This document shows positions 1 to 13,066 of a stretch of DNA of 64,000 nt, piece by piece. How positions within the stretch are numbered: the stretch's first letter is position 1; each line of letters opens with the position of its first letter. Where the stretch lies: NCBI GenBank assembly GCA_040285825.1, contig JAUPSS010000014.1:66337-130336 (forward strand), read 5' to 3'. This DNA is from Eukaryota sp. TZLM1-RC. Its lineage: Eukaryota > Metamonada: BaSk clade. The notes beneath the pieces were generated by a model that made no database searches, had not been told where the DNA came from, and was given only the letters and a program-made list of their open reading frames with translations. The translations under genes and the position numbers were made by a program.

Positions 1-3000
1 GAAACTAGGAACTTCATATGACCTCAATGCGTATCAAAAACGATACTCTTACACTTACAGCAATTGTTTTATTAGTTTTACAACATTCAGTGTACTTTTT
101 GATTTTTACTACAATTTAATGTTTATAAAAATTAATGAACTCAATTAATTTAAATATATACAAAATCAATTGAAAATGTAATCATAAGTTTGGAACGACT
201 AAGCAACACATAGCTAACATTACTCACTCACAATCTCACAAACAGTTTGATCACAAATTGGTCACATCTGGTACATAAAAACTACATGCAACTCACCCAA
301 TCAAATAATGACTACTCAAATGACCATAGCAAGGACTTTAACACCACAATTGTTATATTAATTGTCCCAAAATGGACTTTAAGATTTGACCAATGATTGT
401 AATAAACAACCATTGGTCAATATACGAAACTAGAACTTCATATGAGCCTCAGTAAATCGTATCAAAAACGATACTCTTACACTTACAGCAATTGTTTTAT
501 TAGTTTACAACATTCAATTGTATACTTTTGATTTTTACTTTTTTACAATTTAATGTTTAAAAATTAATACACTCAATTAATTCAAATATATACAAAAATC
601 ATTTGAAAATGTAATCATGAGTTGTATTGATCAAACTAACACATAATCAAACATTACTCACACACAATTTCACACAAAGAGTTTGATCACAAGTTGATCA
701 CATCTAGTACATAAAGACTACATGCAACTCATCTAATCATACCAATGACCATTCAACCAATCATACCAATGACTAATCAAATGACCATAGCACGGACTTT
801 AACACCACAATTGTTATATTAATTGTCCCAAAATGGACTTTAAAGATTTGACCAATGATTGTAATAAACAACCATTGGTCAATATACGAAACTAGGAACT
901 TCATATGAGCCTCAGTAAATCGTATCAAAAACGATACTCTTACACTTGCAGCAATTGTTTTATTAGTTTACAACATTCAATTGTATACTTTTTGATTTTT
1001 TACTTTTTTTACAATTTAATGTTTAAAAATTAATACACTCAATTAATTCAAATATATACAAAATCATTTGAAAATGTAATCCTGAGTATGTATTGATCAA
1101 GTAACACATAGCTAACATTACTCACACACATTTTCACACAAAGTTTGATCACAAGTTGATCACATCTAGTACATAAAGACTACATGCAACTCATCTAATC
1201 ATACCAATGACCATTCAACCAATCATACCAATGACTAATCAAATGACCATAGCACGGACTTTAACACCACAGTTGTTATATTAATTGTCCCAAAATGGAC
1301 TTTAAAGATTTGACCAATGATTGTAATAATCAACCATTGGTCAATATATGAAACTAGGAACTTCATATGAGCCTCAGTAAATCGTATCAAAACGATACTC
1401 TACACTTACAGCAATTGTTTTATTAGTTTACAACATTCAATTGTATACTTTTGATTTTTTTACTTTTACAATTTAATGTTTAAAAAATTAATACACTCAA
1501 TTAATTCAAATATATACAAAATCATTTGAAAATGTAATCATGAGTTTGTACTGACCAAGTAACACATAGCCAACATTACCACACAATTTCACACAAAGTT
1601 TGATCACAAGTTGATCACATCTAGTACATAAAGACTACATGCAACTCATCTAATCATACCAATGACCATTCAACCAATCATACCAATGACTAATCAAATG
1701 ACCATAGCACGGACTTTAACACCACAATTGTTATATTAATTGTCCCAAAATGGACTTTTAAAGATTTGACCAATGATTGTAATAAACAACCATTGGTCAA
1801 TATACGAAACTAGGAACTTCATATGAGCCTCAGTAAATCGTATCAAAACGATACTCTTACACTTACAGCAATTGTTTTTATTAGTTTACAACATTCAATT
1901 GTATACTTTTTGATTTTTACTTTTTACAATTTAATGTTTAAAAATTAATACACTCAATTAATTCAAATATATACAAAAATCATTTGAAAATGTAATCCTG
2001 AGTTTGTACTGATCAAGTAACACATAGCCAACATTACTAACACACAATTTCACACAAAGTTTGATCACAAGTTGATCACATCTAGTACATAAAGACTACA
2101 TGCAACTCATCTAATCATACCAATGACCATTCAACCAATCATACCAATGACTAATCAAATGACCATAGCACGGACTTTAACACCACAGTTGTTATATTAA
2201 TTGTCCCAAAATGGACTTTAAAGATTTGACCAATGATTGTAATAATCAACCATTGGTCAATATACGAAACTAGGAACTTCATATGAGCCTCAGTAAATCG
2301 TATCAAAAACGATACTCTTACACTTACAGCAATTGTTTTATTAGTTTACAACATTCAATTGTATACTTTTTGATTTTTTACTTTTTTTACAATTTAATGT
2401 TTAAAAATTAATACACTCAATTAGTTCAAATATATACAAAATCATTTGAAAATGTAATCCTGAGTATGTACTGATCAAGTAACACATAGCCAACATTACG
2501 CACACACAATTTCACACAAAGTTTGATCACAAGTTGATCACATCTAGTACATAAAGACTACATGCAACTCATCTAATCATACCAATGACCATTCAACCAA
2601 TCATACCAATGACTAATCAAATGACCATAGCACGGACTTTAACACCACAGTTGTTATATTAATTGTCCCAAAATGGACTTTAAAGATTTGACCAATGATT
2701 GTAATAAACAACCATTGGTCAATATACGAAACTAGGAACTTCATATGAGCCTCAGTAAATCGTATCAAAAACGATACTCTTACACTTACAGCAATTGTTT
2801 TATTAGTTTACAACATTCAATTGTATACTTTTGATTTTTACTTTTTACAATTTAATGTTTAAAAATTAATACACTCAATTAATTCAAATATATACAAAAT
2901 CATTTGAAAATGTAATCCTGAGTTTGTACTGATCAAGTAACACATAGCCAACATTACTAACACACAATTTCACACAAAGTTTGATCACAAGTTGATCACA

Positions 3001-6000
3001 TCTAGTACATAAAGACTACATGCAACTCATCTAATCATACCAATGACCATTCAACCAATCATACCAATGACTAATCAAATGACCATAGCACGGACTTTAA
3101 CACCACAATTGTTATATTAATTGTCCCAAAATGGACTTTAAAGATTTGACCAATGATTGTAATAAACAACCATTGGTCAATATACGAAACTAGGAACTTC
3201 ATATGAGCCTCAGTAAATCGTATCAAAACGATACTCTTACACTTACAGCAATTGTTTTTATTAGTTTACAACATTCAATTGTATACTTTTGATTTTTTTA
3301 CTTTTTTTACAATTTAATGTTTAAAAATTAATACACTCAATTAGTTCAAATATATACAAAAATCATTTGAAAATGTAATCCTGAGTTTGTACTGATCAAG
3401 TAACACATAGCCAACATTACTAACACACAATTTCACACAAAGTTTGATCACAAGTTGATCACATCTAGTACATAAAGACTACATGCAACTCATCTAATCA
3501 TACCAATGACCATTCAACCAATCATACCAATGACTAATCAAATGACCATAGCACGGACTTTAACACCACAATTGTTATATTAATTGTCCCAAAATGGACT
3601 TTAAAGATTTGACCAATGATTGTAATAAACAACCATTGGTCAATATACGAAACTAGGAACTTCATATGAGCCTCAGTAAATCGTATCAAAAACGATACTC
3701 TTACACTTACAGCAATTGTTTTATTAGTTTACAACATTCAATTGTATACTTTTGATTTTTACTTTTTACAATTTAATGTTTAAAAATTAATACACTCAAT
3801 TAATTCAAATATATACAAAATCATTTGAAAATGTAATCCTGAGTTTGTACTGATCAAGTAACACATAGCCAACATTACTAACACACAATTTCACACAAAG
3901 TTTGATCACAAGTTGATCACATCTAGTACATAAAGACTACATGCAACTCATCTAATCATACCAATGACCATTCAACCAATCATACCAATGACTAATCAAA
4001 TGACCATAGCACGGACTTTAACACCACAGTTGTTATATTAATTGTCCCAAAATGGACTTTAAAGATTTGACCAATGATTGTAATAAACAACCATTGGTCA
4101 ATATACGAAACTAGGAACTTCATATGAGCCTCAGTAAATCGTATCAAAAACGATACTCTTACACTTACAGCAATTGTTTTATTAGTTTACAACATTCAAT
4201 TGTATACTTTTTGATTTTTACTTTTTTACAATTTAATGTTTAAAAATTAATACACTCAATTAATTCAAATATATACAAAATCATTTGAAAATGTAATCCT
4301 GAGTTTGTACTGATCAAGTAACACATAGCCAACATTACTAACACACAATTTCACACAAAGTTTGATCACAAGTTGATCACATCTAGTACATAAAGACTAC
4401 ATGCAACTCATCTAATCATACCAATGACCATTCAACCAATCATACCAATGACTAATCAAATGACCATAGCACGGACTTTAACACCACAATTGTTATATTA
4501 ATTGTCCCAAATGGACTTTAAAGATTTGACCAATGATTGTAATAAACAACCATTGGTCAATATACGAAACTAGGAACTTCATATGAGCCTCAGTAAATCG
4601 TATCAAAACGATACTCTTACACTTACAGCAATTGTTTTATTAGTTTACAACATTCAATTGTATACTTTTGATTTTTACTTTTTACAATTTAATGTTTAAA
4701 AATTAATACACTCAATTAATTCAAATATATACAAAATCATTTGAAAATGTAATCATGAGTTTGTACTGATCAAGTAACACATAGCCAACATTACTAACAC
4801 ACAATTTCACACAAAGTTTGATCACAAGTTGATCACATCTAGTACATAAAGACTACATGCAACTCATCTAATCATACCAATGACCATTCAACCAATCATA
4901 CCAATGACTAATCAAATGACCATAGCACGGACTTTAACACCACAATTGTTATATTAATTGTCCCAAAATGGACTTTTAAAGATTTGACCAATGATTGTAA
5001 TAAACAACCATTGGTCAATATACGAAATTAGGAACTTCATATGAGCCTCAGTAAATCGTATCAAAAACGATACTCTTACACTTACAGCAATTGTTTTATT
5101 AGTTTACAACATTCAATTGTATACTTTTGATTTTTACTTTTTACAATTTAATGTTTAAAAATTAATACACTCAATTAATTCAAATATATACAAAATCATT
5201 TGAAAATGTAATCATGAGTTTGTACTGATCAAGTAACACATAGCCAACATTACTCACACACAATTTCACACAAAGTTTGATCACAAGTTGATCACATCTA
5301 GTACATAAAGACTACATGCAACTCATCTAATCATACCAATGACCATTCAACCAATCATACCAATGACTACTCAAATGACCATAGCACGGACTGTAACACC
5401 ACAATTGTTATAATAATTGTCCCAAAATGGACTTTAAAGATTTGACCAACGATTGTAATAAACAACCATTGGTCAATATACGAAACTAGGAACTTCATAT
5501 GAGCCTCAGTAAATCGTATCAAAAACGATACGCTTACACTTACAGCAATTGTTTTATTAATTTTCAACATTCAATTGTATACTTTTTGATTTTTTACTAT
5601 TTTTACAATTTAATGTTTAAAAATTAATAAACTCAATTAATTCAAATATATACAAAATCAATTGAAAATGTAATCATGAGTTTGTACTGATCAAGTAACA
5701 CATAGCCAACATTACTAACACACAATTTCACACAAAGTTTGATCACAAGTTGATCACATCTAGTACATAAAGACTACATGCAACTCATCTAATCATACCA
5801 ATGACCATTCAACCAATCATACCAATGACTACTCAAGTGATCATAGCACGGACTTTAACACCACAATTGTTATATTAATTGTCCCAAAATGGACTTTAAA
5901 GATTTGACCAATGATTGTAATAAACAACCATTGGTCAATATACGAAACTAGGAACTTCATATGAGCCTCAGTAAATCGTATCAAAAACGATACTCTTACA

Positions 6001-6900
6001 CTTACAGCAATTGTTTTATTAGTTTACAACATTCAATTGTATACTTTTTGATTTTTTACTTTTTTTACAATTTAATGTTTAAAAATTAATACACTCAATT
6101 AATTCAAATATATACAAAATCATTTGAAAATGTAATCCTGAGTATGTACTGATCAAGTAACACATAGCCAACATTACTCATTACTCACACACATTTTCAC
6201 ACAAAGTTTGATCACAAGTTGATCACATCTAGTACATAAAGACTACATGCAACTCATCTAATCATACCAATGACCATTCAACCAATCATACCAATGACTA
6301 ATCAAATGACCATAGCACGGACTTTAACACCACAATTGTTATATTAATTGTCCCAAAATGGACTTTAAAGATTTGACCAATGATTGTAATAAACAACCAT
6401 TGGTCAATATACGAAACTAGGAACTTCATATGAGCCTCAGTAAATCGTATCAAAAACGATACTCTTACACTTACAGCAATTGTTTTATTAGTTTACAACA
6501 TTCAATTGTATACTTTTTGATTTTTTACTTTTTTTACAATTTAATGTTTAAAAATTAATACACTCAATTAATTCAAATATATACAAAATCATTTGAAAAT
6601 GTAATCATGAGTTTGTACTGATCAAGTAACACATAGCCAACATTACTAACACACAATTTCACACAAAGTTTGATCACAAGTTGATCACATCTAGTACATA
6701 AAGACTACATGCAACTCATCTAATCATACCAATGACCATTCAACCAATCATACCAATGACTAATCAAATGACCATAGCAAGGACTTTAACACCACAATTG
6801 TTATATTAATTGTCCCAAAATGGACTTTAAAGATTTGACCAATGATTGTAATAAACAACCATTGGTCAATATACGAAACTAGGAACTTCATATGAGACTC
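1..6900. repeat. Satellite array, about 460-bp unit, roughly 15 copies
   Basis: Head-to-tail repeats. Unit starts (GAAACTAGGAACTTCATATG or close variants) are seen near 1, 426, 888, 1350, 1806, 2266, 2728, 3186, 3649, 4107, 4566, 5024, 5482, 5944, 6413 and 6875, so most units are 456-469 bp. The first visible unit is only about 425 bp and more diverged, and the last breaks off near 6900. Copies otherwise differ mainly by single bases and homopolymer lengths. Each unit holds short dyads: GTATC/GATAC, GACCAATG/CATTGGTC about 15 nt apart, and two TGATCA palindromes. No long reading frame is conserved. The array runs off the left edge. It could be centromeric, subtelomeric or interstitial satellite; the window does not say which. 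Confidence 0.97.
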
Positions 6901-8570
6901 AGTAAATTGTACAAAACAAAAATATTGTTTGACCAATTTGGATGGAATGAGGTAGCAGATGAAATTAGTTGTATCATTTTGAAGAATAGCTTTAAATGCC
7001 ACAGTGCTTTTAATTATATACTTCAAAAGAAAAGAGAAGATTGTCAATGTTGGTAGGTAGTTGTTTTTAGTATTCAAGTAGTTTCTTCTTAATTTTCAAT
7101 AAAAGTAAATCGTACCACTACAAAATCAATTTTTGTTGATTTAATTTATTTGCCACATTCTATGGGTGGATTAGGGTTTTTTCATTTGAGTCATGTTGCT
7201 ATTTAGTTTCTTCAATTTCTGTATACTTTTCTGTACTTGATCTTGATTTATCCAATTTAATTCGAAGTGATCAGTTTAAAGTTTTGCTATCAGCTTTATC
7301 ACCATCTTTTGCTGGTTTTGACTCAATCTGGGACAAACGAATTAAAATTTTTCAGCGAAAAATCTCTCCTTTATTTTATAAAAAAGAATTCAATCTTGTC
7401 AAGAAATAATTATCAGAATGTGAAGGACTACAATTTATTTCAAATTGTGACAGTCAATCATCTTGCTTTTTTTTGAGAATTTTACCTATTTCTCAAAATT
7501 TCACGTTCTCAGATAGTTGCTTCAAATACCTAATAAATTTGAGATTGCTTTAAGGATAACAATTTGTGAAATGTCCATTGTTTGGTTATGGAAACTTAGA
7601 CTTAGATCACTCGTTTCAATGTAGAAAAGTCTCAAAGATGGTTACACAAAGACATGACGAAGTAAATAATTTTATTTACGAATTAAATAATTATGAATCT
7701 GAAAAGGAATTTAAATTTGGTTTACATAAGTACTTACGTGTTGATAGCTTTCAACAATCTACAAAAAGTGCTTTTGAAGTTACCATAGTTGCAAGTTATA
7801 GCAATAATTGGAATGGTGTTTCCCAATATTTATTCAGATAAAATCTCAAAATAATCAATTTTAAAAGATTTAAATTTAATTAACCAAATTGTACATTTGG
7901 TTTGGGTGTTCTTGTGGGCGGGGTTCACACTAAAACTATAGTAATTTTTTAAATGGAATGAGGTAGCAGATGATATTAGTTCCATCATTTTGAAGAATAG
8001 TTTCAAGTGTCACAGTGCTTTTAACCATGCTTTTCAAAGGAAAGAGAAGAACGTTAGTGATGGTATGCAGTGTTATTTTAGTTTTCGAATAGATACTCCC
8101 AATTAAAGCACAAATGACACATATTAATACAAATTATTCTATTTGGTTGAGAATTTGATGGTTAACCCAATCCATCAAATATCCTTTCTTTGCCACTTCG
8201 AAGGCAAACCATTTACTCAAGCTTCTGAGTTCAAATTTTTCCAAAGTGAATAAATGGTCAATTTGTTCCTTCTTAGTATGAATGTTACTCATAGAATTGA
8301 TCAAGTTATTTGAACAATACTCAAGTATAGTAAATTATCGATACTACTCCAGTAAATGAATTAATCAATACTACTCAAGTAGATTAATTTGGCATCTTGA
8401 TATATTTTTTCTGAAATTATCATCAGTATGAGCTTAAGTTGATTTGGATTTTTTTAAGTCATGATGTGTGATTTCGAATCCCAGGTTTAAGAACCTAAAA
8501 TAAAATAACAATAACACAATAAAACATAACAAAAACAATTTACTAAAAAATACAGTTTATACACCTACAG
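6901..8570. other. Gene-poor flank of the satellite with a duplicated fragment
   Basis: No convincing gene. A stretch of about 150 bp occurs twice, near 6945-7080 and 7948-8105. Both copies encode a similar peptide (W-N-E-V-A-D followed by I-I-L-K-N-S-F-K-C-H-S-A-F) and then diverge or hit stops, so they look like copies of one decayed coding segment. Between them, 7566-7841 encodes 91 residues with a C..D-H-S..C......R-H-D-E-V pattern. That resembles the zinc-binding segment behind the reverse transcriptase of some non-LTR elements, but is too short to assign. Nothing is recognised in 8110-8570. Confidence 0.45.
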
Positions 8571-8576
8571 GTAAAT

Positions 8577-9440
8577 TCAATCTTGAGAAATTGAACTCTC
8601 AACCCTAGAACATGTTTCCTCCAGTAACTTTAACAAAGTCTCTTCAGTAGATTCCCTTTCTTGTCTTTCTTGTTGAATTTCTACAGAAATTTTTTCACAC
8701 ATCTCATCCAACATTCTCATTAAAGAATTTTCGGAATCTTGGCGAACTTTCGTTTCTGTGAGTAATGTTTCTCTAAGTTTGGAAACTTCTTCATCAAGTC
8801 GTTCCACAATTTCATGAACATGTTCTTCACGGGTTCTACGTTCTGTTTCAATGGCAGAAGAAAGCTTTGATATCTGTTCAGACATTTCCCTGGAGGATTG
8901 TTCCTCGTTTTCCTCACGTTGTTTCTTTTCCTTAGCGAGTTCGATACGTACAGCAAATATTTTTTCGTCCATTTGTTTGACAATGCGAGCTTCAGCATCT
9001 TTGCGGGCTTGCTTTTCCACATTGAGATCAAGAGTGAGAGAAGATTCGATAAGTTTAAGTTCCTTGGTCTTGCGTTCGTCCAAGATCTCACGTGCCATCC
9101 GTTCAGTGGCGAGTTGTTCCTGGATCTTGGAAACCTGCTCCTTAATAAGCTTCCACTTTGTTTCTTCTGCAACAACTTGCCTTTGAACTTTTTCGTCAAG
9201 AAGTCGCAACTTCATTTCGATGGCGTCCCGTCGTGCCTGAGAGTTAGACAGTGGGAATCAGTCAAACATTTTTCTCTTCTTCAAGGTTAGTTTGAAGGCC
9301 GGCCATTTTATCTGAAAGCTGGGGTCAAAATCAAATGTAGAACCAACCTGTTTGATGCGAAGTTTTGTGGGACTGGAACTTGAGGAGCGATGATGGGGAG
9401 AGGATGTCACAGAGTGATACGGGGTAGAGAAGTCAGCCAT
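8577..9440 (-). CDS. SF-assemblin / beta-giardin family coiled-coil protein (3 exons)
   Basis: SF-assemblins form the striated fibres attached to basal bodies in many flagellates; beta-giardin belongs to the same family. Exons deduced here are 9348-9440, 9268-9318 and 8577-9236, giving about 267 residues, close to the usual family length. A Ser/Pro-rich head of about 30 residues precedes a nearly continuous heptad-patterned rod rich in E, K, R and L, as is typical. The 51-nt middle exon supplies an L-S-D-K-M-A-G-L-Q segment like the family's N-terminal rod, which is why two introns of 29 and 31 nt (9319-9347, 9237-9267) are preferred over one 111-nt intron. The start at 9440 is preferred to an in-frame upstream codon at 9482. 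The gene is divergent from the transporter at 9533, with only 92 bp between. The flagellar role is inferred from the family. Confidence 0.8.
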
Positions 9441-9532
9441 TGTCACAAAACAATGAAAATGGCCAAGTAGGGGTTCTTGCAAGCAAAAAATATAAGTAGC
9501 TTTTTACCTGTCAAATCACCCTACATCAACCA

Positions 9533-10660
9533 ATGGGACACTTTTCATCTAAGTTCTATGTAGGCGCAATCCTCATGATGATTTTCGGTACAGGAACTAT
9601 GATCTCTGCAAAACTTATGCTGGATTCTAAGTCTATTGGCATAGATGGACGTCTTAAAAACTTTGACAAGCCTTGGTTTCAATCCATGGCCATGTTTGTT
9701 TCAATGTCTTTTTGCATGCTTTTTTTCTTCGAAGGACAGCGTAGAGATCGTGTTCGACAGTCCAACACTCTTCTCACTGATAGTATCAACTCTGAACCAC
9801 TTATCTCAGACAAACCTAGGAAAGTTCCTGACAGTCGTAGTTATTACCTCATTGCCATCCCTGCCCTTTTTGATTTACTTGCAACTACTATTATGACAAT
9901 GTCTCTCATCCTCTTACCTGTCTCCACTATGCAGTTATTGAGAGGATCCATGGTCGTATTCTCTGCCATTCTAAATGTAACTTTGCTCAAACGAAAGCTT
10001 CTTCCATACCGTTGGTTCGGTGTCCTTTTGGTCTCTATTGGAATTACTTGCATTGGATTTTCTTCTGTTCTTTCCTCACAAGATGAGGGTGGCTCTGTTG
10101 AAAAACAGGTTTTGGGCATTATTCTCTGTGTTGCTTCCCAGTTCATTCAAGCCCTTCAAATAGTTACCGAAGATCTCCTTTTATCCAAAGTTTCTTGTGT
10201 TACTACCCAAGTGGTTGGAATGGAAGGAGTTTGGGGTTCTATTTTTTGTTTTGGCTTGTTTCTGCCGCTTGCACAGCTGTTTAAATCTTATGGATTTGGG
10301 GAAGATTCCATTGATACTATCATTATGCTTCAAAACAGTAGATCTTTATTTTTCATGGCCATTGCTTATTGTATTTCTATTTTGTTATTGAACTATGCTG
10401 GGATGACTGTCACCTCTGAAAGTACCAGTGTTGTTCGGACGATATTAGAAGCGATAAGAACTGTGTTTATTTGGTTAGTTGGGTTATTTATTTACTACTT
10501 TATTACACCTCAATTTGGTGAGCGTTGGACAAGATGGTCATTTTTACAACTCTTTGGGTTTTTCGTCTTGTCTTATTCCATGTTTATTTATGAAGGTATT
10601 ATTAGGGTACCTGGATTTAGGTATGAAGGTGATTATCCTGAAATTATTGATCAAAAATAG
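9533..10660 (+). CDS. SLC35F6-like multi-spanning transporter
   Basis: A 375-residue membrane protein of the drug/metabolite transporter superfamily, closest in pattern to SLC35F6. The first helix carries G-T-G-T-M-I-S-A-K, followed by a loop and a conserved F-x2-P-x-F-Q-S-x2-M-F segment (about residues 40-60) like that family. About nine or ten hydrophobic helices are spaced through the protein, with an extra polar loop near residues 75-105. Animal SLC35F6 is reported in lysosomal and mitochondrial membranes; the substrate is unsettled and none is claimed here. The gene is intronless. Its ATG is preceded by ATCAACCA. It converges with the B-box gene, the two stop codons being about 50 bp apart. 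Confidence 0.8.
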   Translation: MGHFSSKFYVGAILMMIFGTGTMISAKLMLDSKSIGIDGRLKNFDKPWFQSMAMFVSMSFCMLFFFEGQRRDRVRQSNTLLTDSINSEPLISDKPRKVPDSRSYYLIAIPALFDLLATTIMTMSLILLPVSTMQLLRGSMVVFSAILNVTLLKRKLLPYRWFGVLLVSIGITCIGFSSVLSSQDEGGSVEKQVLGIILCVASQFIQALQIVTEDLLLSKVSCVTTQVVGMEGVWGSIFCFGLFLPLAQLFKSYGFGEDSIDTIIMLQNSRSLFFMAIAYCISILLLNYAGMTVTSESTSVVRTILEAIRTVFIWLVGLFIYYFITPQFGERWTRWSFLQLFGFFVLSYSMFIYEGIIRVPGFRYEGDYPEIIDQK

Positions 10661-10711
10661 TCTTTTTTTAGTTTATTTTAAGAATTTAGTTAAATTTATT
10701 TTTACAATTAT

Positions 10712-11755
10712 TTATGACTTTTCTACAGCCAACTTCACAGCTTCAAAACCCTTAATTAATTTTTCAACAGTAGAAACATCAACATTTAACGAGAGGGAAG
10801 AATACAATTGAGCCTCGCTTACATCATTTCTTGACAATAATTCATAAAGAGAATCACGATGTTCAGCATAAAAGTTAAGTAAAACCAAGTCGCAGGGATT
10901 ATCTAATTTGCTTTGGATCAAATCTCTTGAAGAATCGATTTGACTTTTGAAATCAAACACGTCATTTGATTGTTGTTCGAGTTTACCCATCAACTCAGAG
11001 GAATCACTTTCCACAGAAGTTATTAACTGGGATTCCTTCTTATCAATCAAATTTCGTAAATCATCAAATTTTGATCTAATCAAGCTAACTGATTCTTCAG
11101 TTTTCTGATCCAATTGCTTTTTAACTTTTGAGATTCCATTTGAAATTTCCTCCAATGCAACAACTTTTCTTCTCATTTCTTCAACCAAAGTATCGACTTT
11201 CTTACTAATCAAAGGCCTTGATTTTGATAGTTTCTGAACATTATGACCCTTATGATCACCATGAATAGCACACTCTGCACAAAAAGCCTCCACTTCGCAG
11301 TCAAGGCAAAAGTAAGAAACAACTTCATCCTCATGGACAGGGCAAGCAAGGGGGCGGCGGTCAAATGTTGAGAGGTCAACGCGTAAATGTCTGCTCATTA
11401 AAGGGTTAGATGAGGGGTGAATTGAAGCATCACAGGAAGAACACAATGATCCATCGCAACGTTGACAAAATACAACTGCTTGTTCACGAGAGCAACTGTC
11501 GCATGGATGGTGGGATTGGTTATGACCGGACGAATATAGAGACTTGCGGGGAGAACCCAACTTGGAGGTACTGCTAGACGAAGGTGTAAAGGAGGGTGTT
11601 GGCTTTTGAGAGGAAGGTTTACTGTCAGCCACTGAAGAACCTTCCTTGAGGAAGTCATCAATATTCATTGTTGATGACAACGTCCCTTCCATGGCAAGAT
11701 CAGCTTCCAGTCTCCGTTCTAGAGCCAGAAAGTCATCTATTGATGGGGAGTACAT
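10712..11755 (-). CDS. Double B-box coiled-coil protein (TRIM-like, no RING)
   Basis: 347 residues. A Ser/Pro-rich N-terminal region (about 1-80) is followed by a first B-box, from about residue 85, with C-x2-C-x8-C-x2-C and further Cys/His ligands. A second B-box follows at about residues 138-171 (C-P-V-H ... C-x2-C ... C-x2-C ... H-x2-H). Residues 185-300 form a helical coiled coil. This is the B-box/coiled-coil core of TRIM proteins, but with no RING finger before it and no recognised C-terminal domain, so ubiquitin ligase activity should not be assumed. B-boxes mediate protein contacts and oligomerisation. The start context is ATTCA-ATG. The gene is divergent from the first PSAT copy, with about 170 bp between start codons. 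Confidence 0.85.
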   Translation of the reverse strand: MYSPSIDDFLALERRLEADLAMEGTLSSTMNIDDFLKEGSSVADSKPSSQKPTPSFTPSSSSTSKLGSPRKSLYSSGHNQSHHPCDSCSREQAVVFCQRCDGSLCSSCDASIHPSSNPLMSRHLRVDLSTFDRRPLACPVHEDEVVSYFCLDCEVEAFCAECAIHGDHKGHNVQKLSKSRPLISKKVDTLVEEMRRKVVALEEISNGISKVKKQLDQKTEESVSLIRSKFDDLRNLIDKKESQLITSVESDSSELMGKLEQQSNDVFDFKSQIDSSRDLIQSKLDNPCDLVLLNFYAEHRDSLYELLSRNDVSEAQLYSSLSLNVDVSTVEKLIKGFEAVKLAVEKS

Positions 11756-11924
11756 TGAATGGATTTAATTAAATTGTACTGAAAACAAGAATCACACATC
11801 CTCAATGTCACTTGACAATGTCAGCTCCAAATCACCCATACATTTCTTTAGATTTCTGCTTATTACTGCTTAAAAGACATCCAACACATTCTGTACATGT
11901 TTATTCTGATTCCGTTTATTGATC

Positions 11925-13066
11925 ATGACTGGCCAAGCTTACGACCGTTTATACAACTTTAGTGGTTTGTAGATGTTTTTAGTCTAACTCTAGCTGGACC
12001 TTCAATGCTTCCTCTTGAAGTTCTTGAAGAAGCTCATCGCAACTTTCTTAACCATGAAGGTACTGGAATGAGCGTTATGGAAATGTCACATCGCTCAAAG
12101 TCCTACATGAAGATCATCGATGAAGCACGTGAAAACATGCGTGAGTTGCTCAATGTCCCTGACAACTATGAGATTCTTTTCCTTCAAGGTGGTGCCTCTC
12201 AAATGTTTGCAACTATCCCACTCAATCTCCTCGGAGAAAAAAAGAAGGCTGTGTATGCCTTAACTGGAGAATGGTCAAAGAAGGCTATTGCAGAAGCCAA
12301 GCGTTATTGTGACGTTGAAGTTGTTCTTGATACCACCGCTGATAAGTTTACCCATGTACCTCCTCAGTCCGAGCTCAATGTTGACCCAGAAGCAGCTTAT
12401 TTTCACTTTTGTTCAAATGAAACTATTCACGGTGTTGCCTTTGACTATGTTCCTGAGGTCCCCGCAAATGTTCCAATTGTTTGTGATATGAGTTCTAACA
12501 TTCTTCAAGGACCAATTGATGTCAGTAAATATGGTATTATTTATGGAGGAGCCCAAAAGAACTGCTCTATGGCTGGTCTTACCTTTGCTATTGTTCGAAA
12601 GGATCTTATTGGCAATGCTCATCCACTCTGTCCTGATATGATGAACCTTGCGACCCAAGCAAAAGCTGCTTCAATGAAGAACACCCCTCCCACTTATGCT
12701 ATTTATCTCGCCGGTTTAGTATTTAAATGGCTTAAGAAGATTGGTGGACTTGAAGCAATGTATGAGCGAAACAAGATGAAGGCTGACATGATTTACAATG
12801 TTATTGATGGTTCAGACTTTTTCCACGCCCCTGTTCAAAAATCATTCCGCTCGCTCATGAACATTCCTTTCCGTGTTGGACCTAATGGAGGTGATGCCGA
12901 TCTTGAGAAGAAGTTTATTGCTGAAGCTCAGGAAGTTGGTCTTGTTGCTTTAGCAGGTCATCGCAGTATTGGTGGATGCAGAGCTTCTATTTATAATGGA
13001 ATGCCCGTGGAAGGCTGTCAAGCGCTTGCTGATTTTATGAAGCGTTTTGAACAGGAAAACAAGTAA
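11925..13066 (+). CDS. Phosphoserine aminotransferase, copy 1 (2 exons)
   Basis: PLP enzyme of serine synthesis (SerC/PSAT1 family) that transaminates 3-phosphohydroxypyruvate with glutamate. A 40-nt first exon (11925-11964) encodes the conserved Y-N-F-S and is followed by a 29-nt intron (11965-11993, GTTTGT...CTCTAG). Splicing joins it to A-G-P-S-M-L-P, restoring the family's N-terminal substrate-binding motif; a start at the later ATG (12005) would lose it. The protein is 370 residues, the normal length. The G-A-Q-K-N motif places the PLP-binding lysine near residue 202, and the Q-G-G-A-S-x-Q motif is present. It forms the left arm of an inverted duplication with copy 2. The proteins differ at only two visible sites: L/V near residue 9 and A/T in the L-V-x-L-A-G-H segment. 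Confidence 0.95.

Noticed and set aside
1-6900. CRISPR-like array
   Set aside because: The whole 460-bp unit is repeated with no short-repeat/unique-spacer pattern, and the genome is eukaryotic.
5367-7077. Minus-strand open frames of 67 and 105 residues in and at the edge of the satellite
   Set aside because: They lie antisense to repeat units, are not kept in the other units, and the second runs across the satellite boundary.
8455-8495. TTCGAATCCC resembling a tRNA T-loop
   Set aside because: No matching acceptor, D or anticodon arms nearby.
9237-9347. A single 111-nt intron in the SF-assemblin gene
   Set aside because: It keeps the frame, but splitting it into 29- and 31-nt introns also keeps the frame, adds a family-like 17-residue segment, and matches the intron sizes in the other genes.
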